From the NCBI RefSeq assembly GCF_030035675.1, contig NC_084487.1, positions 62,013,486 to 62,077,485 on the forward strand: a stretch of 64,000 nucleotides of DNA, given 5' to 3'. Positions 42,171 to 54,689 of this stretch are shown here, piece after piece (the first letter of the stretch is position 1; every line of letters starts with the position of its first letter). A program made the translations under genes and the position numbers. The stretch is from Rhineura floridana. Taxonomy: Eukaryota; Chordata; Lepidosauria; Squamata; Rhineuridae. Below the pieces are notes generated by a model, which did not search any database, was not told the origin of the DNA, and saw only the letters and a list, made by a program, of their open reading frames with translations.

Positions 42171-42625
42171 AATTCTCTGAATTACTGAGAATACAATTGT
42201 TGCTCACATTGATGCAGAGGACTTTCACTATCCTGTCAGTAAAGTCTTGTGCTGCCCTCCAGTGGTTCCATCCGAATACATTCTTGCTCATCTATTTTGA
42301 AATGAAAGAGTAGACCACATCATGTATTGGGCCAATATTATTGGCAATTTCAAACCATGGTTATCCATGCAGTCTAGAACAGGGGAACGTATGATATGGA
42401 GAGATGTACAGATCCCACACTCACTTCCATTTAAACCAACAAGACTTAAAAGTGCTAGATTTTGCCTGGATTGTGCTTGCATGCAAATAGATCTGCTCAA
42501 TCACTCCAGTTCATGATGACTTATTTCTTCCTTAAGGTCAACAGTAGACTTATTCAAGTCCACACCTTCATTAGGGAAGAATCACAGGTGTAGTTCTTAG
42601 CTATAACCCTTTGCTGAGCATCCAT
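42170..42625. other. No feature recognised
   Basis: AT-rich, unique-looking. Confidence 0.45.
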
Positions 42626-42744
42626 TGCCATAGAATGGGGGTTCCCAAACTGTGGTCTGTGGATCCCTTGATAGTCCTTGAACTTAATTTAGGTGGCTCA
42701 CAGTGTGTCTGTGGATTTGTGGTTGAAAATGCATCCATCATATG

Positions 42745-43238
42745 CATGGTCGGCATCAGAAGGCAGCCAGGTTGGGTCCTGACCAAGGGCCCCTGTAAAC
42801 CAGAGGGGCCCCTGAAGGGCGTCTCCTTAGGGTGAGAGGTGGCACTCCCATTCTGTGATCTGTGGTAGTGTCAGGTCCTGCAACTCAACCCTGCCACAGA
42901 TCACAGACAGGGACCTCCCAGGCACCCCCCAATATAGACAGTGTGGGCTTCAATAAGCCCATCCACATGCCCCACCTACCTTTCCCATCAGTGTGAATGC
43001 CATGTACATTGTGTGCACATGCCTGCCATCACCTGAGATGGCGGCAGGGGCTGCCTTAAGGGGCTGACACCCCAGCTGCCATCTTGGTTGGTAGCAGGCA
43101 TGCATGCTATGCATACACATTAACATGACATGAGAGGTAGGTGGGGTGTACGGGCTGGTTTATTAGCCCTGCACCACCTGTATGGAGGGGTGATCAGCTA
43201 CGGTGCCACAGGCCTGGGACAGACTGGTGCCAGCCCTG
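42745..43238. mobile_element. hAT-A copy, old
   Basis: Starts catggtcggcatcagaaggc and ends actggtgccagccctg. The middle has acctgagatggcggcagggg and the inverse agctgccatcttggttggta, like the copies at 489 and 29462. Flanks atcatatg and atcgcatt match at 5 of 8. Contains the ctgtgatctgtggtagtgtc segment also seen at 9950. Confidence 0.82.
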
Positions 43239-43247
43239 ATCGCATTA

Positions 43248-44012
43248 ACCCAGTGTGTAGCAGCTGTAAAACAAAGAAAGAAGAAGCATATTCATGCTAG
43301 GGATCATTAGGAAAGGTATTGAAAATAAAACTGCTGATATCATAATGCCGTTGCATAAATCTATGGTGCAGCTGCATTTGGAATACTGTGTACAGTTCTG
43401 GTTGCCTCATTTCGAAAAGGATATTGTAGAGCTGGAAAAGGTTCAGAAAAAGGCAACCAAAATGATCAAGGGGATGGAGTAACTCCCTTATGAGGAAAGC
43501 ATTTGCAGCATTTGGAGTGTTTTAGTTTAGAGAAAAGCCAAGTCAGAGGGGAGATGATAGAAGAGTATAAAATTGTGTGTGGCATGGAAGAAGTGGACAG
43601 AGAAAAGTTTTTCTCCCTCTCTCATAACACTAGAAATTGTGGACATCCAATGAAGCTGAATGTTGGAAGATTCAGGACAGACAAAAGAAAATACTTCTTC
43701 ACACAATGCATAGTTAAACTATGGAGTTTGCTTCCACAAGAGGCAGTGATGGCCACCAATTTGGATGGCTTTAAAAGGGGATTAGACAAATTCATGGAGG
43801 ATAAGGCTGTCAATGGCTACTAGCCATGATGGCTAATCTCTGCCTCCATAGGCTTCCAAATACCAGTTGCTGGAAACCCCAGGAGGGGAGAGATCTCATT
43901 CAGGCCCTGCTTGCGGGTTTCCCATGGGCAACTGGTTGGCCACTGTGAGAACAGGATGCTGGACTGAATGAGCCATTGGCCTGATCCAGAAGGCGCTTCT
44001 TTTGTTCTTATG
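43248..44012 (+). mobile_element. CR1 LINE, C-terminal part and 3' end
   Basis: Codons for MLGIIRKGIENKTADIIM, LEYCVQFWLPHFEKDIVELE and KVQKKATKMIKGME, a stop, then after a frame change RGEMIEEYKIVCGMEEVDRE, RFRTDKRKYFFTQCIVKLWS and LDGFKRGLDKFMEDKAVNGY, the CR1 protein end. The 3' UTR follows (ccctgcttgcgggtttccca, acaggatgctggactgaatg). Little decay: one stop and one frame change visible. 5'-truncated. Confidence 0.93.
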
Positions 44013-44290
44013 ATTTTTAATTGTATTTTACTGTTTATTTTATTTCTTACATTGTATTTTATTATATTGCAGTTTGAATTCTATAGAATTCAAATGGTAA
44101 TACAACAAAATACAATATATAAGAAATAAATTAAGAAGCAAAATTACAATTTAGAATTATATAGCACCTAGCACAGTGCATTGTAACTGCTACAACAGAC
44201 AGAAAAATAATTTACGTTGTCTACCAAGACCCTAAGCAATTTTCAAGTGATCCATGGGGGGGAGGGGAGTTCAGGGACCACTGCTATAGA

Positions 44291-45183
44291 GGATATTTGT
44301 GCTATTTAAACATGGTGATACCCACACAAGGCAAGTGTCTCCTTCGATGTTAGCACCAAAGAACTCAGAACTTTTCCTAGTGTTGTGATGCGGTTTCTTC
44401 TTTGCTATTTGAATAGTGAATTTCCTGAGAGATATCACAGTACAATAACACTGTTATTAGGATAAAATGCTATAAAGCCACAAATAAACTTCAGAGTTCT
44501 CCAGAACTCTTCAGGCTGTGTGTTAAACAAAATGTTGCACCAGGGCAGGGCAGGAGAGTGATGGACATGTTGAATTTGCCCAGCCAGAATCTGCATTTTG
44601 TAATATTTTTTAGAAAACATTATGCAGACATGATTGGATTAGTCTCACTTGGTGAAAGACAGAATATGTCCCAGGGCTACTAGGCCAAAAAAGAAATGTT
44701 TGAAATATCTGGTAGTTCCTCAGTTCCGTCTCCAACCCTAACTGCAGCACCCAATTCCTTTATACAGCAGACCACAGAAGGTCTGAGAAACATAGTAGTC
44801 TTTATGTTAACAAGGCTGCAGAATACTGTTAGGTGGTGCAGAAGTGAGAAAGTCAATAACCAAGTGGCTGGAGAGCATGTAACCTCCTCCCAATAGTGGA
44901 CAGTGGTGGCTCCAATGTCAGCGGGGCAGTGAATCTGCTCCAGGTTTTAGTCCAAATTTTCAGCTGAGCTGCCCAGGGTGCTTTCAGCACAACTCCTTGA
45001 AAGTTCGGAGTAAAACCCACAGCAAATGCCCCACTGACATTGGAGCCTCCAGTCTTCTCTGCCTCCTAGATAAGCCCCATCTAATCCTATGAGATTGTTA
45101 TTCTTCTTCATGCCCCCAGAAGTAATAATAGTGAAACCAGTACTAGCAGTATTCATGGTGATGAGGTCAGCAACCTTTTAGAA
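44291..45183. other. No feature recognised
   Basis: Unique-looking, no coding signal. Confidence 0.45.
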
Positions 45184-45184
45184 C

Positions 45185-45303
45185 AGCCTTCTCTAACCTG
45201 GTGCCCTCCAGATGTTTTGGTCAACAACTCCCATCAGACCCAGCCAGCATCTCCACATAGTTGTGGTCCAAAACATCCGGAGCTCACCAAGTTTACAAAG
45301 GCT
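45185..45303. mobile_element. Palindromic MITE (16437-like)
   Basis: cagccttctctaacctggtg at the left, gtttacaaaggctg at the right, inner arms tgttttggtcaacaactccc and inverse. No matching octamer flanks. Confidence 0.65.
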
Positions 45304-45304
45304 G

Positions 45305-46330
45305 GTATCATCTCACTAGAAGTGTGGACATAGTTTAAGAGGTTACCCAGCACACAAGAGGCAAGACCACCTAAATCTTCTGTGGATTGAAGCGACTTTC
45401 CTAGAAAATACTTTCAGCAAACAAATATGGAGAAATGGTAAGATTTAAGAGATGGGAGGCCAGGGTCAAGTTGAAGACCTTTGGCGCAAGTATTAGATTT
45501 CTCAGAGCATTTTGTCTCTGCAACTATGCAGATGTTAAAGTAAAACAGCTGAGGCCAGTTCTCTGTCAGTCCTCCTGAATGGACCTTGGGGGATAAGATT
45601 ATGTTACCTTCATAATGTGAACCTTACAAAGTTTATTCACCTCAAGTACGAATGGCAGCCAATTATAGGGTTATAATTGCTGCAGAGGGGATTTGGAATT
45701 AGCCTTGGATGAACTGGCTCAAATGATGTATAAAATGTATATGCGGACATGTGAGTCTGGAAAGGGGCTAAATGGAGATGTATTAAGCCTCTGAACATAT
45801 ACATTTTTAACTGGACCACTAAGAGAGTGTGGATAAAACCTGCCTGAAAATTCTAGGTTCTCAGCCAGTTATCAGAGCTGTGAGGGGTTTTAAGAAGCAG
45901 CAGGAGTCTAGTTATATTTGGGGCAGGAAGACCAGAGCTAGCTCTGAAACTGCTAAGGCATATCTCGGGACTTTGCTTAAGTGACTCTATTTCAGGCTCA
46001 ACTTTCAGTTTGAAAAATGAGACTAATAATCTGTACATTGCTAAGTTATTGTAAGGATTGGGAAGATAGGATTGTAAGAGTAGAAAGATGTATTTCAATT
46101 TTAAAAAGCAACCAAAATAACTCATTTCTCTGCATTGTGAAATAATATTATTGTATACCTGTATGAGACACCACACATTTCCTGATCCTTCCATATACCA
46201 AAATATTTTGATGTTTCAAGTTCGTATGCACTCCTGTGTTTCCTGACCCTGCTTTTCTGGAGATCTGTCTACTGGAGATATATTTATTTGCAGATATATT
46301 TTATTAGAGACCTGCTGAAAGAGGCTGTAT
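45305..46330. other. No feature recognised
   Basis: AT-rich, unique-looking. The minus frame at 45853-46194 has no known domain. Confidence 0.45.
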
Positions 46331-46336
46331 TTCTTA

Positions 46337-46981
46337 GGCTGCTTTCACACATCGGGCCAATTGTATTAGTTTAACAAATAAAAAGGTAGCGCTTCTGTCC
46401 CGATTTCTAAAATCCCTTTCACGCCACAGTACCTGTTGCACTGAGGAACAGCAGCTTTTTCAGCCGATATGCCGGCATTTTGCACAACTGTCTTTCACAC
46501 GGCTTGATTTCGTACCTCACCCATGCACACTGTTCCCCACTGTGTAGGAGGTCTAAGACCTCATCCCATTGCCATGCAAGCCCTCTCTCTTTAGGATCTG
46601 ACTTTTTAAATTGTTTTAGTTGTATCAAGACAGGTGTGTGTGTGGGAAATGCTGCTACTATCTGTGCCGATTCTGGAAAACCAGTACAAAGTTCACCAGG
46701 CAAAAAAAAAAAAAATCGGTGTGACTAAAGGGCAGGAATGCACTGCATGCTGGGATGCCTGTCACATGAGTGGCTGCAGCTAGCAAAAAACTCCGGTAAT
46801 CTTCCAGGTTCCCAGCCTTGCTAACAGATTATTTCTAGTATCATTTATCATGGAAATTAGCACTAACCTTCCACTACATTCCACTAGAAGTCTGGAGCTA
46901 GCTTGTGCGTCGTGTGAAAGATCAAATATAATGCGCAAATTACCAGGTAAGAAATCATCAGAATAACAGAATAAAGCAGCC
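46337..46981. mobile_element. Harbinger-like non-autonomous DNA transposon
   Basis: Left end ggctgctttcacacatcggg, right end gaataaagcagcc. The trinucleotide tta flanks both sides (46334-46336 and 46982-46984), the TWA target of PIF/Harbinger. A second internal ctttcacac motif lies at 46491. It has an (a)13 run at 46701 and no transposase frame. The element is relatively GC-rich with several retained CpGs. Confidence 0.65.
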
Positions 46982-46984
46982 TTA

Positions 46985-47340
46985 GGCTGTAGATAACATC
47001 CACAGCAGGTACATAAGACACTACTGTATGAGATTCATGGACCAAACAAAAAGAGTGTCACTGTGTCTGTAGCATGGTCTCTTGCAGTGTGTGATTTGGA
47101 CCTAAACAATGTATGCAGATTTTTCAAATTTGTTAGTAGAAATATAGCCTGTTATCTGGAGCTGTGGCCATGATAGGTGGGAAGCACAGATGTGTGTTCA
47201 TTAAGGCTTTGTGCTACATTTGGCTGAGGTCTGAGCCAAATTGGGCCCATCTGTATGTTTTTGAGCCTCAGCAGGTTCTGACAGTCACAGATCACTATGG
47301 ATCAGATTCGATGACCCAGAGTGACCACACCAACCTCACT
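46985..47340. other. No feature recognised
   Basis: Unique-looking. Confidence 0.4.
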
Positions 47341-47345
47341 GCCAC

Positions 47346-47715
47346 CAGGGCCAGCGGCAGGGGGCCCCCAGGGGGACACTGGACAAGCTCTGAGGGGCCC
47401 ACCAGCCTACCCAGCCACATAGCTCCCACTGACTGGGCTCCCTCTTCCCCACCAGCAGCCTGGACTGAATGCATGGGGCAGATAGGTGAGCATTTTGAAT
47501 TGGAGCAATTTGGCTCCTCTTTGCAGCAGCCGCCCACTGTAAAATTACCCAACATGCAATGTCCAGTCAGGACATTGCATGTTGGGTAATTTGATGGTGG
47601 TTGGCAGCCGTGCAGAGGAGCTAAATTGCTTCAGTTCAAAAGAGCAGGCACTGCATGCTAGTCAGTCTGCTCAATGCCTGTCCCTCCTCCAGGCAGGCCA
47701 TGGTGCTTGGCGGCA
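47346..47715. mobile_element. Palindromic element with hAT-A-like left end
   Basis: Starts cagggccagcggcagggggc, close to the hAT-A terminus, and has a perfect 23-bp stem at its centre: aaattacccaacatgcaatg plus tcc at 47542-47564, inverse at 47570-47592, loop agtca. Outer arms include ggagcaatttggctcctctt and ggagctaaattgcttcagtt. The right end is unresolved. Confidence 0.6.
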
Positions 47716-48110
47716 GCAAACAACATGGATCTAAAGACTAAGTGGCAGTGGCAGGAGGAGCAGCAGCTCAGGATGGATCAAATTGTTCTTATAAGCAGAG
47801 CAAGCAATTTAAAGAAAAACCCTGCTTTTTCATGCAGATACATTGACTTGAGGGTGACAAGCACATTTGAAATGGTGGCAATGTGGGGGAGGAGTGGGAA
47901 AGAAAAACCAGTTAGGGAGCAATCATTGCCAGTGATTTCTAAAATTCCTGCTTAGATTATCTACGTTCTCCCTCTTTGGAGATTTTTAGAAATCATTTTC
48001 TTTAAGTTAAATTAAACCTGTATTTAATTTAAACAGCTTTGTAGTCTGTTTGTATAGTAGAATTCCCCACCCCCCTCAAAAGGAGAGAGAGAAGTTTCAA
48101 GAAAAAAATT
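47716..48110. other. No feature recognised
   Basis: Unique-looking. Confidence 0.4.
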
Positions 48111-48111
48111 G

Positions 48112-48292
48112 CCTTAAGTGGTTAAGGTGTTGGACTATGACCTGGGAGACCAGGGTTCCAATCCCCACATAGCTATGAAGCTGACTGGGTGACCTTGGGC
48201 CAGTCACTGCCTCTCAGCCTCATGAAAACCCTATTCGTAGGGTCGTCATAAGTCAGAATCGACTTGAAGGCAGTACATTTACATTTAAACTA
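48112..48292 (+). mobile_element. Sauria SINE
   Basis: ttaaggtgttggactatgac, ggttccaatcc (B-box), body and BovB-like tail gtcagaatcgacttgaaggc. The first 15 bases of the head are lost or replaced. Confidence 0.9.
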
Positions 48293-48294
48293 TT

Positions 48295-48872
48295 TTAAAG
48301 CAGAGAAGCTGCACACCTAACAATCTGGCTTTAGAAAAACAAGTTAACTGTTTAGCCAGGTTATTTCCTCAGTGCTTTGATAATTATCTTCCGCTTTAAC
48401 TTTGCTGGTAATATCAAGAAAACATTTTTATTGATTTTTTTAAAAAAAAAAAACTTGGAAGATGTTTAATGTCTCATTAAACTGGCTGACAATCTGGTGA
48501 ACAACCAATATATTGCAGTCTTTAAAGGGCCTTCCCCCCGGAAAAAAGTGGTTAAAATATTTATTTTGCTCCTTAATCCTTATTCTATGAATGCTGCAAT
48601 GGTTCTTCTTCTGACAAAGCATCTCTCTTCAAACTCAAAAGCATGCATGCTTATCAATACCTGATGAGGAAAGTCTTTTAACAAGTTACTGTTGCATAAT
48701 ACCATGAATTGGAGCAGAGTGGTTTCGTGGACATAAATATCTGCAGGTGAGAGCTGACTCTACACAATTCAGTCATGTTCGAACTCTTGGAAAATTTGTG
48801 GGTGTGTGGGTACCAATCCACTTCACTTGACTTGATCCACAAACCAATTAAGCTTCCCTGGTTGGATTTTAT
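48295..48872. other. No feature recognised
   Basis: AT-rich, with a (t)n(a)n run near 48435. Confidence 0.4.
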
Positions 48873-48874
48873 AG

Positions 48875-48965
48875 CACCATCCTAACCATGTCTATTCAGA
48901 AGTAAGTCCTATTGAATTCAGTGGATCTTACTCCCAGGTAGGTGGGGCTAGAATTGCAACCTATT
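48875..48965. mobile_element. Palindromic MITE of the 'agaagtaagtcc' family
   Basis: tctattcagaagtaagtcct faces cagtggatcttactcccagg. The best-preserved copy of this family in the window. Confidence 0.65.
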
Positions 48966-50830
48966 GAGAGAGAAGCCTTATATTTCCTAGTCCAGAACAT
49001 TCCCATTGAAGTTAAAAGGGATTACTCCATTCGAAATTCTTTTACTCCCAATACGGCAACAATAGGATTAACAAAATGATTCCCCCTCTGGCATGAAATT
49101 ATGCTGCTGAAATGAAGAAAACTGGCTAACCAGGAGTGAATTTTTGTGTGGGACAACTATGAACACCCGTCAAAAAGCTATTCTAGAAACTCCACATTTT
49201 CTCTATTCTTGAGTTTTGGTATTCCAAATAAATGTGCATAGGATTGCCAATTAAGTTATACCTATACTGCTGATGAAAACCTTAAAAAGGCACCTAATGG
49301 AATATTACAGTTTGTGTTGTTTTTCCTTGACAATAAGGGGTTGTCACATCAGTCAAAATTTGTTTTAGTTAGGGAAGGAGCCAAGATGGAGGGGTGTGGT
49401 TTAAGAAGGAAAGTCTGGGGCTGCCACCTCAACATTCTCTATCCTGGTATGCAGCAGTGACTCAGCTGGAGGGAGGTCAGGTGTGCGGCATAGCCCCACA
49501 ACACCATCTGCTATCGTTGGTTAGGAGAAACTGTGTGCTGATTCAGAAGTTATACAAGCCATGGAAAAGCCACTAGTCATGTTTCCATGTAACAGCAGGG
49601 TCCATCCAATTTGAAAGGCACTCCTCACATTGGTTATTCACACAGTGTGGAGGATCTCCATGTCAATATCAGCAAGGCCCCAGGAATGTGCTACAATTTT
49701 TTCAAACTCTTTCAAACTTACATGAACATTTTTCACAACACACATTGCAGGCTAAAAGTTGTTCCTGACTACCAGTTGTAAAAATACCTTGAAACCTCAG
49801 AACAGTGTGTTTCACTGGATTCCTGAGTGCATTTTTACATTCATTTCGATCAAATAGGGGGCAGATTACCATTTAGCAATTATTCCATGAATTAAAATAT
49901 TCCTGTTTCTCTTTTACAAAATTTCCAGATTCGTTGTCATAACCTTTGCTGACACCTAGTGGGGAAAAATACATTATCACATAAATATTTCACTATTGTA
50001 AAATCTGAAATATAGCATATTAAAAACGTGCAAGGCTTTTATTACAAAACACAAAGCCAGAAACTTCTCTGGTATCAGGTTTCATTACTAACTCCAAAGA
50101 TGAGACAGGTTCACTGAATAGCTTGCAAAAATTCACTAATCTTCCAACCAAGCTGAGGTCAAACTTCAAATAAGTTACTTCCTGTCCCAAAGCATTCAGA
50201 AATTAAGGTTGCATTTGAAATCATGTTAACTTAGCTTTGACCTAAGGAAAAAGTTAGTAGGCCTGTCTAAGTTCCTTTGTGAAGATATACAAAAGTCAGA
50301 AGACTGAATTTATCTTAAAGGCTCATCTCTTTGTTCTGCACAAAGGGCAATTTAAGAAGGTTGCAAATTCAAAAGGACACGTCTTAATTCACATCTGTGC
50401 TTCTAGGGGACCATTTTAGCTAGAGCTGTGCAAAGAGAGGTTTATGCTATAAACCAGCCACCTCTTCTTCATTATGTATACGAAGCTCCCAACTTTCCTT
50501 CTTACTGAAACCTCAATACAAAGAATTGTGCTAATGACAGCGACAAAAAAACACCCTAATGGGTGCTTCCAGTCTCCCTTCTAAACCCTCCTGAGAGGGC
50601 CCTATCGTTACATAGCTGTCATACACAAGATATGGAAGTGATGGTGTTATGGTCATGTCAACCTTCATCTGGAGTTGAGAAGAGAGTATTACCATTTCTG
50701 ACAGCAGATGTGACAGCAGTGGTGGGCCTGGCCCACAGTTGAGCATCTTTAACAGTGTCCATAGATGCTTCTATGAATACTTGTGTCACATGGTACATCT
50801 TGGTACCACCATTCCACAGTGTGCACAGCT
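48966..50830. other. No feature recognised
   Basis: About 1.9 kb of AT-rich, single-copy-looking sequence without repeats or coding signal that I can name. Confidence 0.45.
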
Positions 50831-50837
50831 GCACACA

Positions 50838-50974
50838 TAAGGGAGGGGGAACTATGGCCCTCCAGATGTTCTACACAACAAGCCCCATCATGCCTGACCA
50901 TTGGTCATGTTGACTGGGGCTAATGAGAGATGCAGTATAATGACATCTGGGGGGCCACAGGTTCCCCACCACTG
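50838..50974. mobile_element. Palindromic hAT MITE (30761-like)
   Basis: Left taagggagggggaactatgg pairs with right ccacaggttccccaccactg. Core ccctccagatgttctacaca. Octamer flanks do not match. Confidence 0.7.
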
Positions 50975-50982
50975 CACTATAT

Positions 50983-51857
50983 CTTGGTACTGTCATTTTA
51001 TTTTTTAAATAAAACAGTATTCGAGACAAGGTATGTGCAGGAGTTTCTAGTGCCTCCAGAGGTTCATTCCTGACTTACATCAGTTGGAGCTGCATTCACC
51101 AGCAGTCTTAGGGCATTGTTTCAACTCATAAGAACTCCAACCTATGAGTAGACTTTTTAATGTTGGTGTTGCATATCCATGACACCTCTTTCAAAAGTCA
51201 AGCATGCATTTCCACCTGAAGAGATGTGAGTATGCTCCAGATGTGCCAACACACAGATGTCTCTTGGTGTGAAAAGAGGTAAGCTCTGTGTATTCTAAGC
51301 AAGGAAATTAAGAGGGAGCACAATTTACTTTTTCTTCCTCTCCTAGATTTGTTTCACCTTTCTAAAGCCATGCATTGTTCTGCTTGTAACATGACTCTAG
51401 ACCTAGTGAAGCTGAGTCTTAGACCAAAATCTTAATCAGTCTTTTTTGATAATGTTGAGTGTTCTAAGTGCCCAACCCTATAAGGATATACAGCTCTGGA
51501 AGAGATAGATGCACAATGAAGGGGAAAGGGAATTAGCATCCATGATCCATCCATACAAATTTCTTTTAGAAATCTTCAGTGGAGTTGCTGTTCTATACCA
51601 GATCAGCCAGAAGGCTGGCTGGAATTGGCAATCTTGAAAGGAGTTTTGTGCAAAGACCTCCCCGACATAGAACAGTGACATACAAAGGGACTTCATGGAA
51701 AGAATTTTCCTAGCTCTATCCATTTCCACTGCAATCTCAATCCTTTAAAAGGTGATCCAAGTAGCCTGCACTGATACAATCTTTTTAAAAAATCTGCATT
51801 TTCATATTTAATATTGCACCAAAAATCATATTTCTCCCAATTTTTTAAAATAGTAGT
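50983..51857. other. No feature recognised
   Basis: AT-rich, unique-looking. Confidence 0.45.
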
Positions 51858-51865
51858 ATCTAAAG

Positions 51866-51995
51866 CATGGATAGCCCACATGCTGCCCTACAGATGTTTT
51901 GGACCATATCTGCCATCAGACCGAGTGAGCATGGTGAATGGTGAAGGATGATGGTAGTCCACAACATTTGGAGTGCATCACATTGGCTATCCCTG
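51866..51995. mobile_element. Palindromic hAT MITE
   Basis: Starts catggatagcccacatgctg and ends cacattggctatccctg. The flanking 8 bp are identical, atctaaag at 51858-51865 and 51996-52003. The arms are diverged but the target duplication is intact. Confidence 0.88.
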
Positions 51996-52003
51996 ATCTA
52001 AAG

Positions 52004-54685
52004 GATAACACTCAGCTTTGAGTTTCCTGAATGCTGTTAATAGGATTTAATATATCCATGCCATTTGGAATTATTCTTTGGCATTTTTTTCTGTTCCTGC
52101 CCTTGCATTATTTCTCACAATGTGGAGAACTAGAATATTTTATATCACTGACAGCTAGCTCGTCACTTCCATCACCAAAATAAACTCACATAAAATAATA
52201 GACTGGTGGCTGAAGGTTTAACAATTATGACAAGGAACCAGGACACAATACTTATCATCTCACTCAACCTCAGACGTTATCAGTCGGCAGGAGAAATTTA
52301 ATCCCGAACATAAATTGCATTTCCTAAAAAAACATAATCTTGCCTTAAGACACCAAACTCACTGATTAGAGGGAATGTCTGTGTTTACACATTTGTAGAG
52401 CGCATGCTGACTGTATTAGTGTCCTAGGAAACAAATCGGGCACAGCACACAGGCCGTCTACAAGCACAAAGTTAAAGGAGAAAAGGTTTTTTTTTTTGAA
52501 ATCAGACCCTCCGATCTCTAAATCCTTTCAAATTCCTGAAGCACATTAGCTTTACTACCGCACGATGTGCGCGGTAGTATTTCCCCTAATGAAATCTGAC
52601 TAGAAGTTTAAATGAGTTTAATGCATGAAATGTATAAATAAAATGTGGCCTTGATTAAATTTAGACTTGATACATAACTTAAATGGGTAGCACAAGAGCA
52701 GCTTCAGTATCATGTATCTGGCTTATTTTTGACCATGCGCTGTTAAAAGGAGCTTGAGCTTTTACATTCCACATACCTTCCAACAGGAAGACAATATAAC
52801 AAAGAAGGTCCCCTCCAACACAATATGCTATCACTCTATTCACAGTCAGGTAGATGGCTCTGTTATTCCCCCATGCTTGGAGAAAGAATGTTAGATTCTA
52901 TATGTATGTATATCAAACTTTTTTTAAAAGAGTTTAACAATGGTTGTAGATACTTGGAGCATGGTCTCACAAATGCCATCATTTTGGTACCGAGTGAGCA
53001 AGTATAGTTTCATTGCAACTTCCACTGATATTACCTCACTAATGTATCAGACTCCTGACCTAGAGAGACCATTTCTAAGGTTGAAGGCAGCTCACTTTCC
53101 ATGTCCATTAAATTCCTGGCCTCATTCCAAATGTGGCATCCTGGAAAGGATTCATGATTCTGATGATGAGGTGGACCATAAGGGAAAAAACTTTTTTGAT
53201 TGAGAATGGTTCTTGGCACAAAATGTAAAATCCATGATGATCTGGCCTAATAGGTATATCATGCCACAGATATGCTAGAATTTGTGATTTAAAATTGTCC
53301 ATACATTTTGGGGGAGAGGTACCTTGTGGAAAGGAAACAACTGTTGGTCCTCTTTTGTCTTGTGGAAGTTTACATTTGAAGGAGTGTATGGTGATCTTTA
53401 TAGTCCTACAGCGAGTAGCCTCCCAAAAAAACTGATTCTTCTATGGAAATAAGAATCAATGTTTTTAGGATAGAATTCCTGAGCAAACAGCAACACCAAC
53501 ACCCGAACATATAAATAAGTGTCAAATATAGAACCTACATGTTTCTCTCCAAGCCATTCACAATTTCACATTTACTGAAGCATTACAGAAGACTAATCAG
53601 TAATTAGAAAATAAACTATCCCTAACTTTCCTGAAAAAAATTAGCAGCCAATTTACTCATTATTCCTTTTTTTTATTGTTCAGTGAGTTTAAAAAGAAGT
53701 GAACACCCAAAGATCAATGAGCCAGTGCACATGTACAGATTCACTACTTGGCAGCTACAACATCACATAAAGACTTATACATATTAACGGACTATCGCAG
53801 ATCCATACAAAGACATTTTGTTTTTCAAAATGGTAGGAGACTACAGTGTCTTTTGTACTGCTGCTGCTGCTGCTGTTTCTTGGGGCAATAAGAGTAGTGC
53901 ATATAATGTATAATGCAGAGTAATTCTCCACCTGTTTAAAACCAATGAAAGTCGTGCAGATCCCAATGGACCTGTGACTTATTGTTATCTTGTACATTTG
54001 ATGGAATGTATCCCATTGGAAAGAACATTTCTAGAGTTCCAAAGAACTATTCCGTTCTCTAGTGATTTGAAAAGGGAGCCCATCTACTTAGCCCTTTTAT
54101 GGCCCATAGACATGTTATCCCTTAAAACCTTACATATTTTCCTTTAGCAGTAAAGCTCTTCTTACAGTGACTTATAAAACTAGACTTTGATGACACCAGG
54201 CTGTTGTAGTAGTTGTTTAATGAAGGTATAATGTTCAACAACATCAGTGTTCTCTAAAGTTCTCCACCTTTAAAAGATATCCTACCAAAATTCTGCCACT
54301 TCTGAAAATGTTGAAGACTGTAAAATTGGATTTGAAAATGCAACATTAAATCCCTTAAAATCTGATCCTTCTGTCAGGACCTGGAATAAATTAAACTGAT
54401 GTACGTTATTTTTAAAGAAAGGAAAAAATATGGGAAGTGGTTTTTAAAGCCTGAAGGCAGAGGACAAAACAAGTCAAGCAGGTGATACAAACCATCTTAT
54501 TTTCATTCTTATAATGATTTTTCTGCTTCCATATGGGGGCTTGGGCTGGAAATAATTCATAGAAATGCAAACTGAGACAAAAATAAAACAGCCATACATT
54601 TCTTAAAATATCACCTGAATTCAAATAGCCAAGGTACTGCTAAGAATTTACTGGGATTGACTTTTGCTTCAGACGGCAGGTTGAA
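52004..54685. other. Single-copy-looking DNA; possible conserved segment at 52430-52760
   Basis: No repeat recognised over 2.7 kb. 52555-52585 holds a CpG-rich palindrome, tactaccgcacgatgtgcgc followed by ggtagta, unusual in this CpG-poor AT-rich setting, followed by TAAT- and ATTTA-rich sequence. No coding signal. A (ctg)n run of five lies at 53860. Confidence 0.4.
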
Positions 54686-54689
54686 ATAT

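Larger units (their letters stand above)
42635..44282. mobile_element. Composite hAT element, two nested insertions
   Basis: Left end atgggggttcccaaactgtg and right end gagttcagggaccact form degenerate inverted ends of the 'cagtggttcccaaact' type. Flanks gccataga (42627-42634) and gctataga (44283-44290) match at 7 of 8. Native parts are 42635-42744 and about 44013-44282, the latter with a decayed palindrome around gaattctatagaattc at 44076. A hAT-A copy and a CR1 fill the middle. Confidence 0.75.

Noticed and set aside
53860-53878. Short (CTG)n at 53860 as an expandable repeat of note
   Set aside because: Only five units; not unusual.
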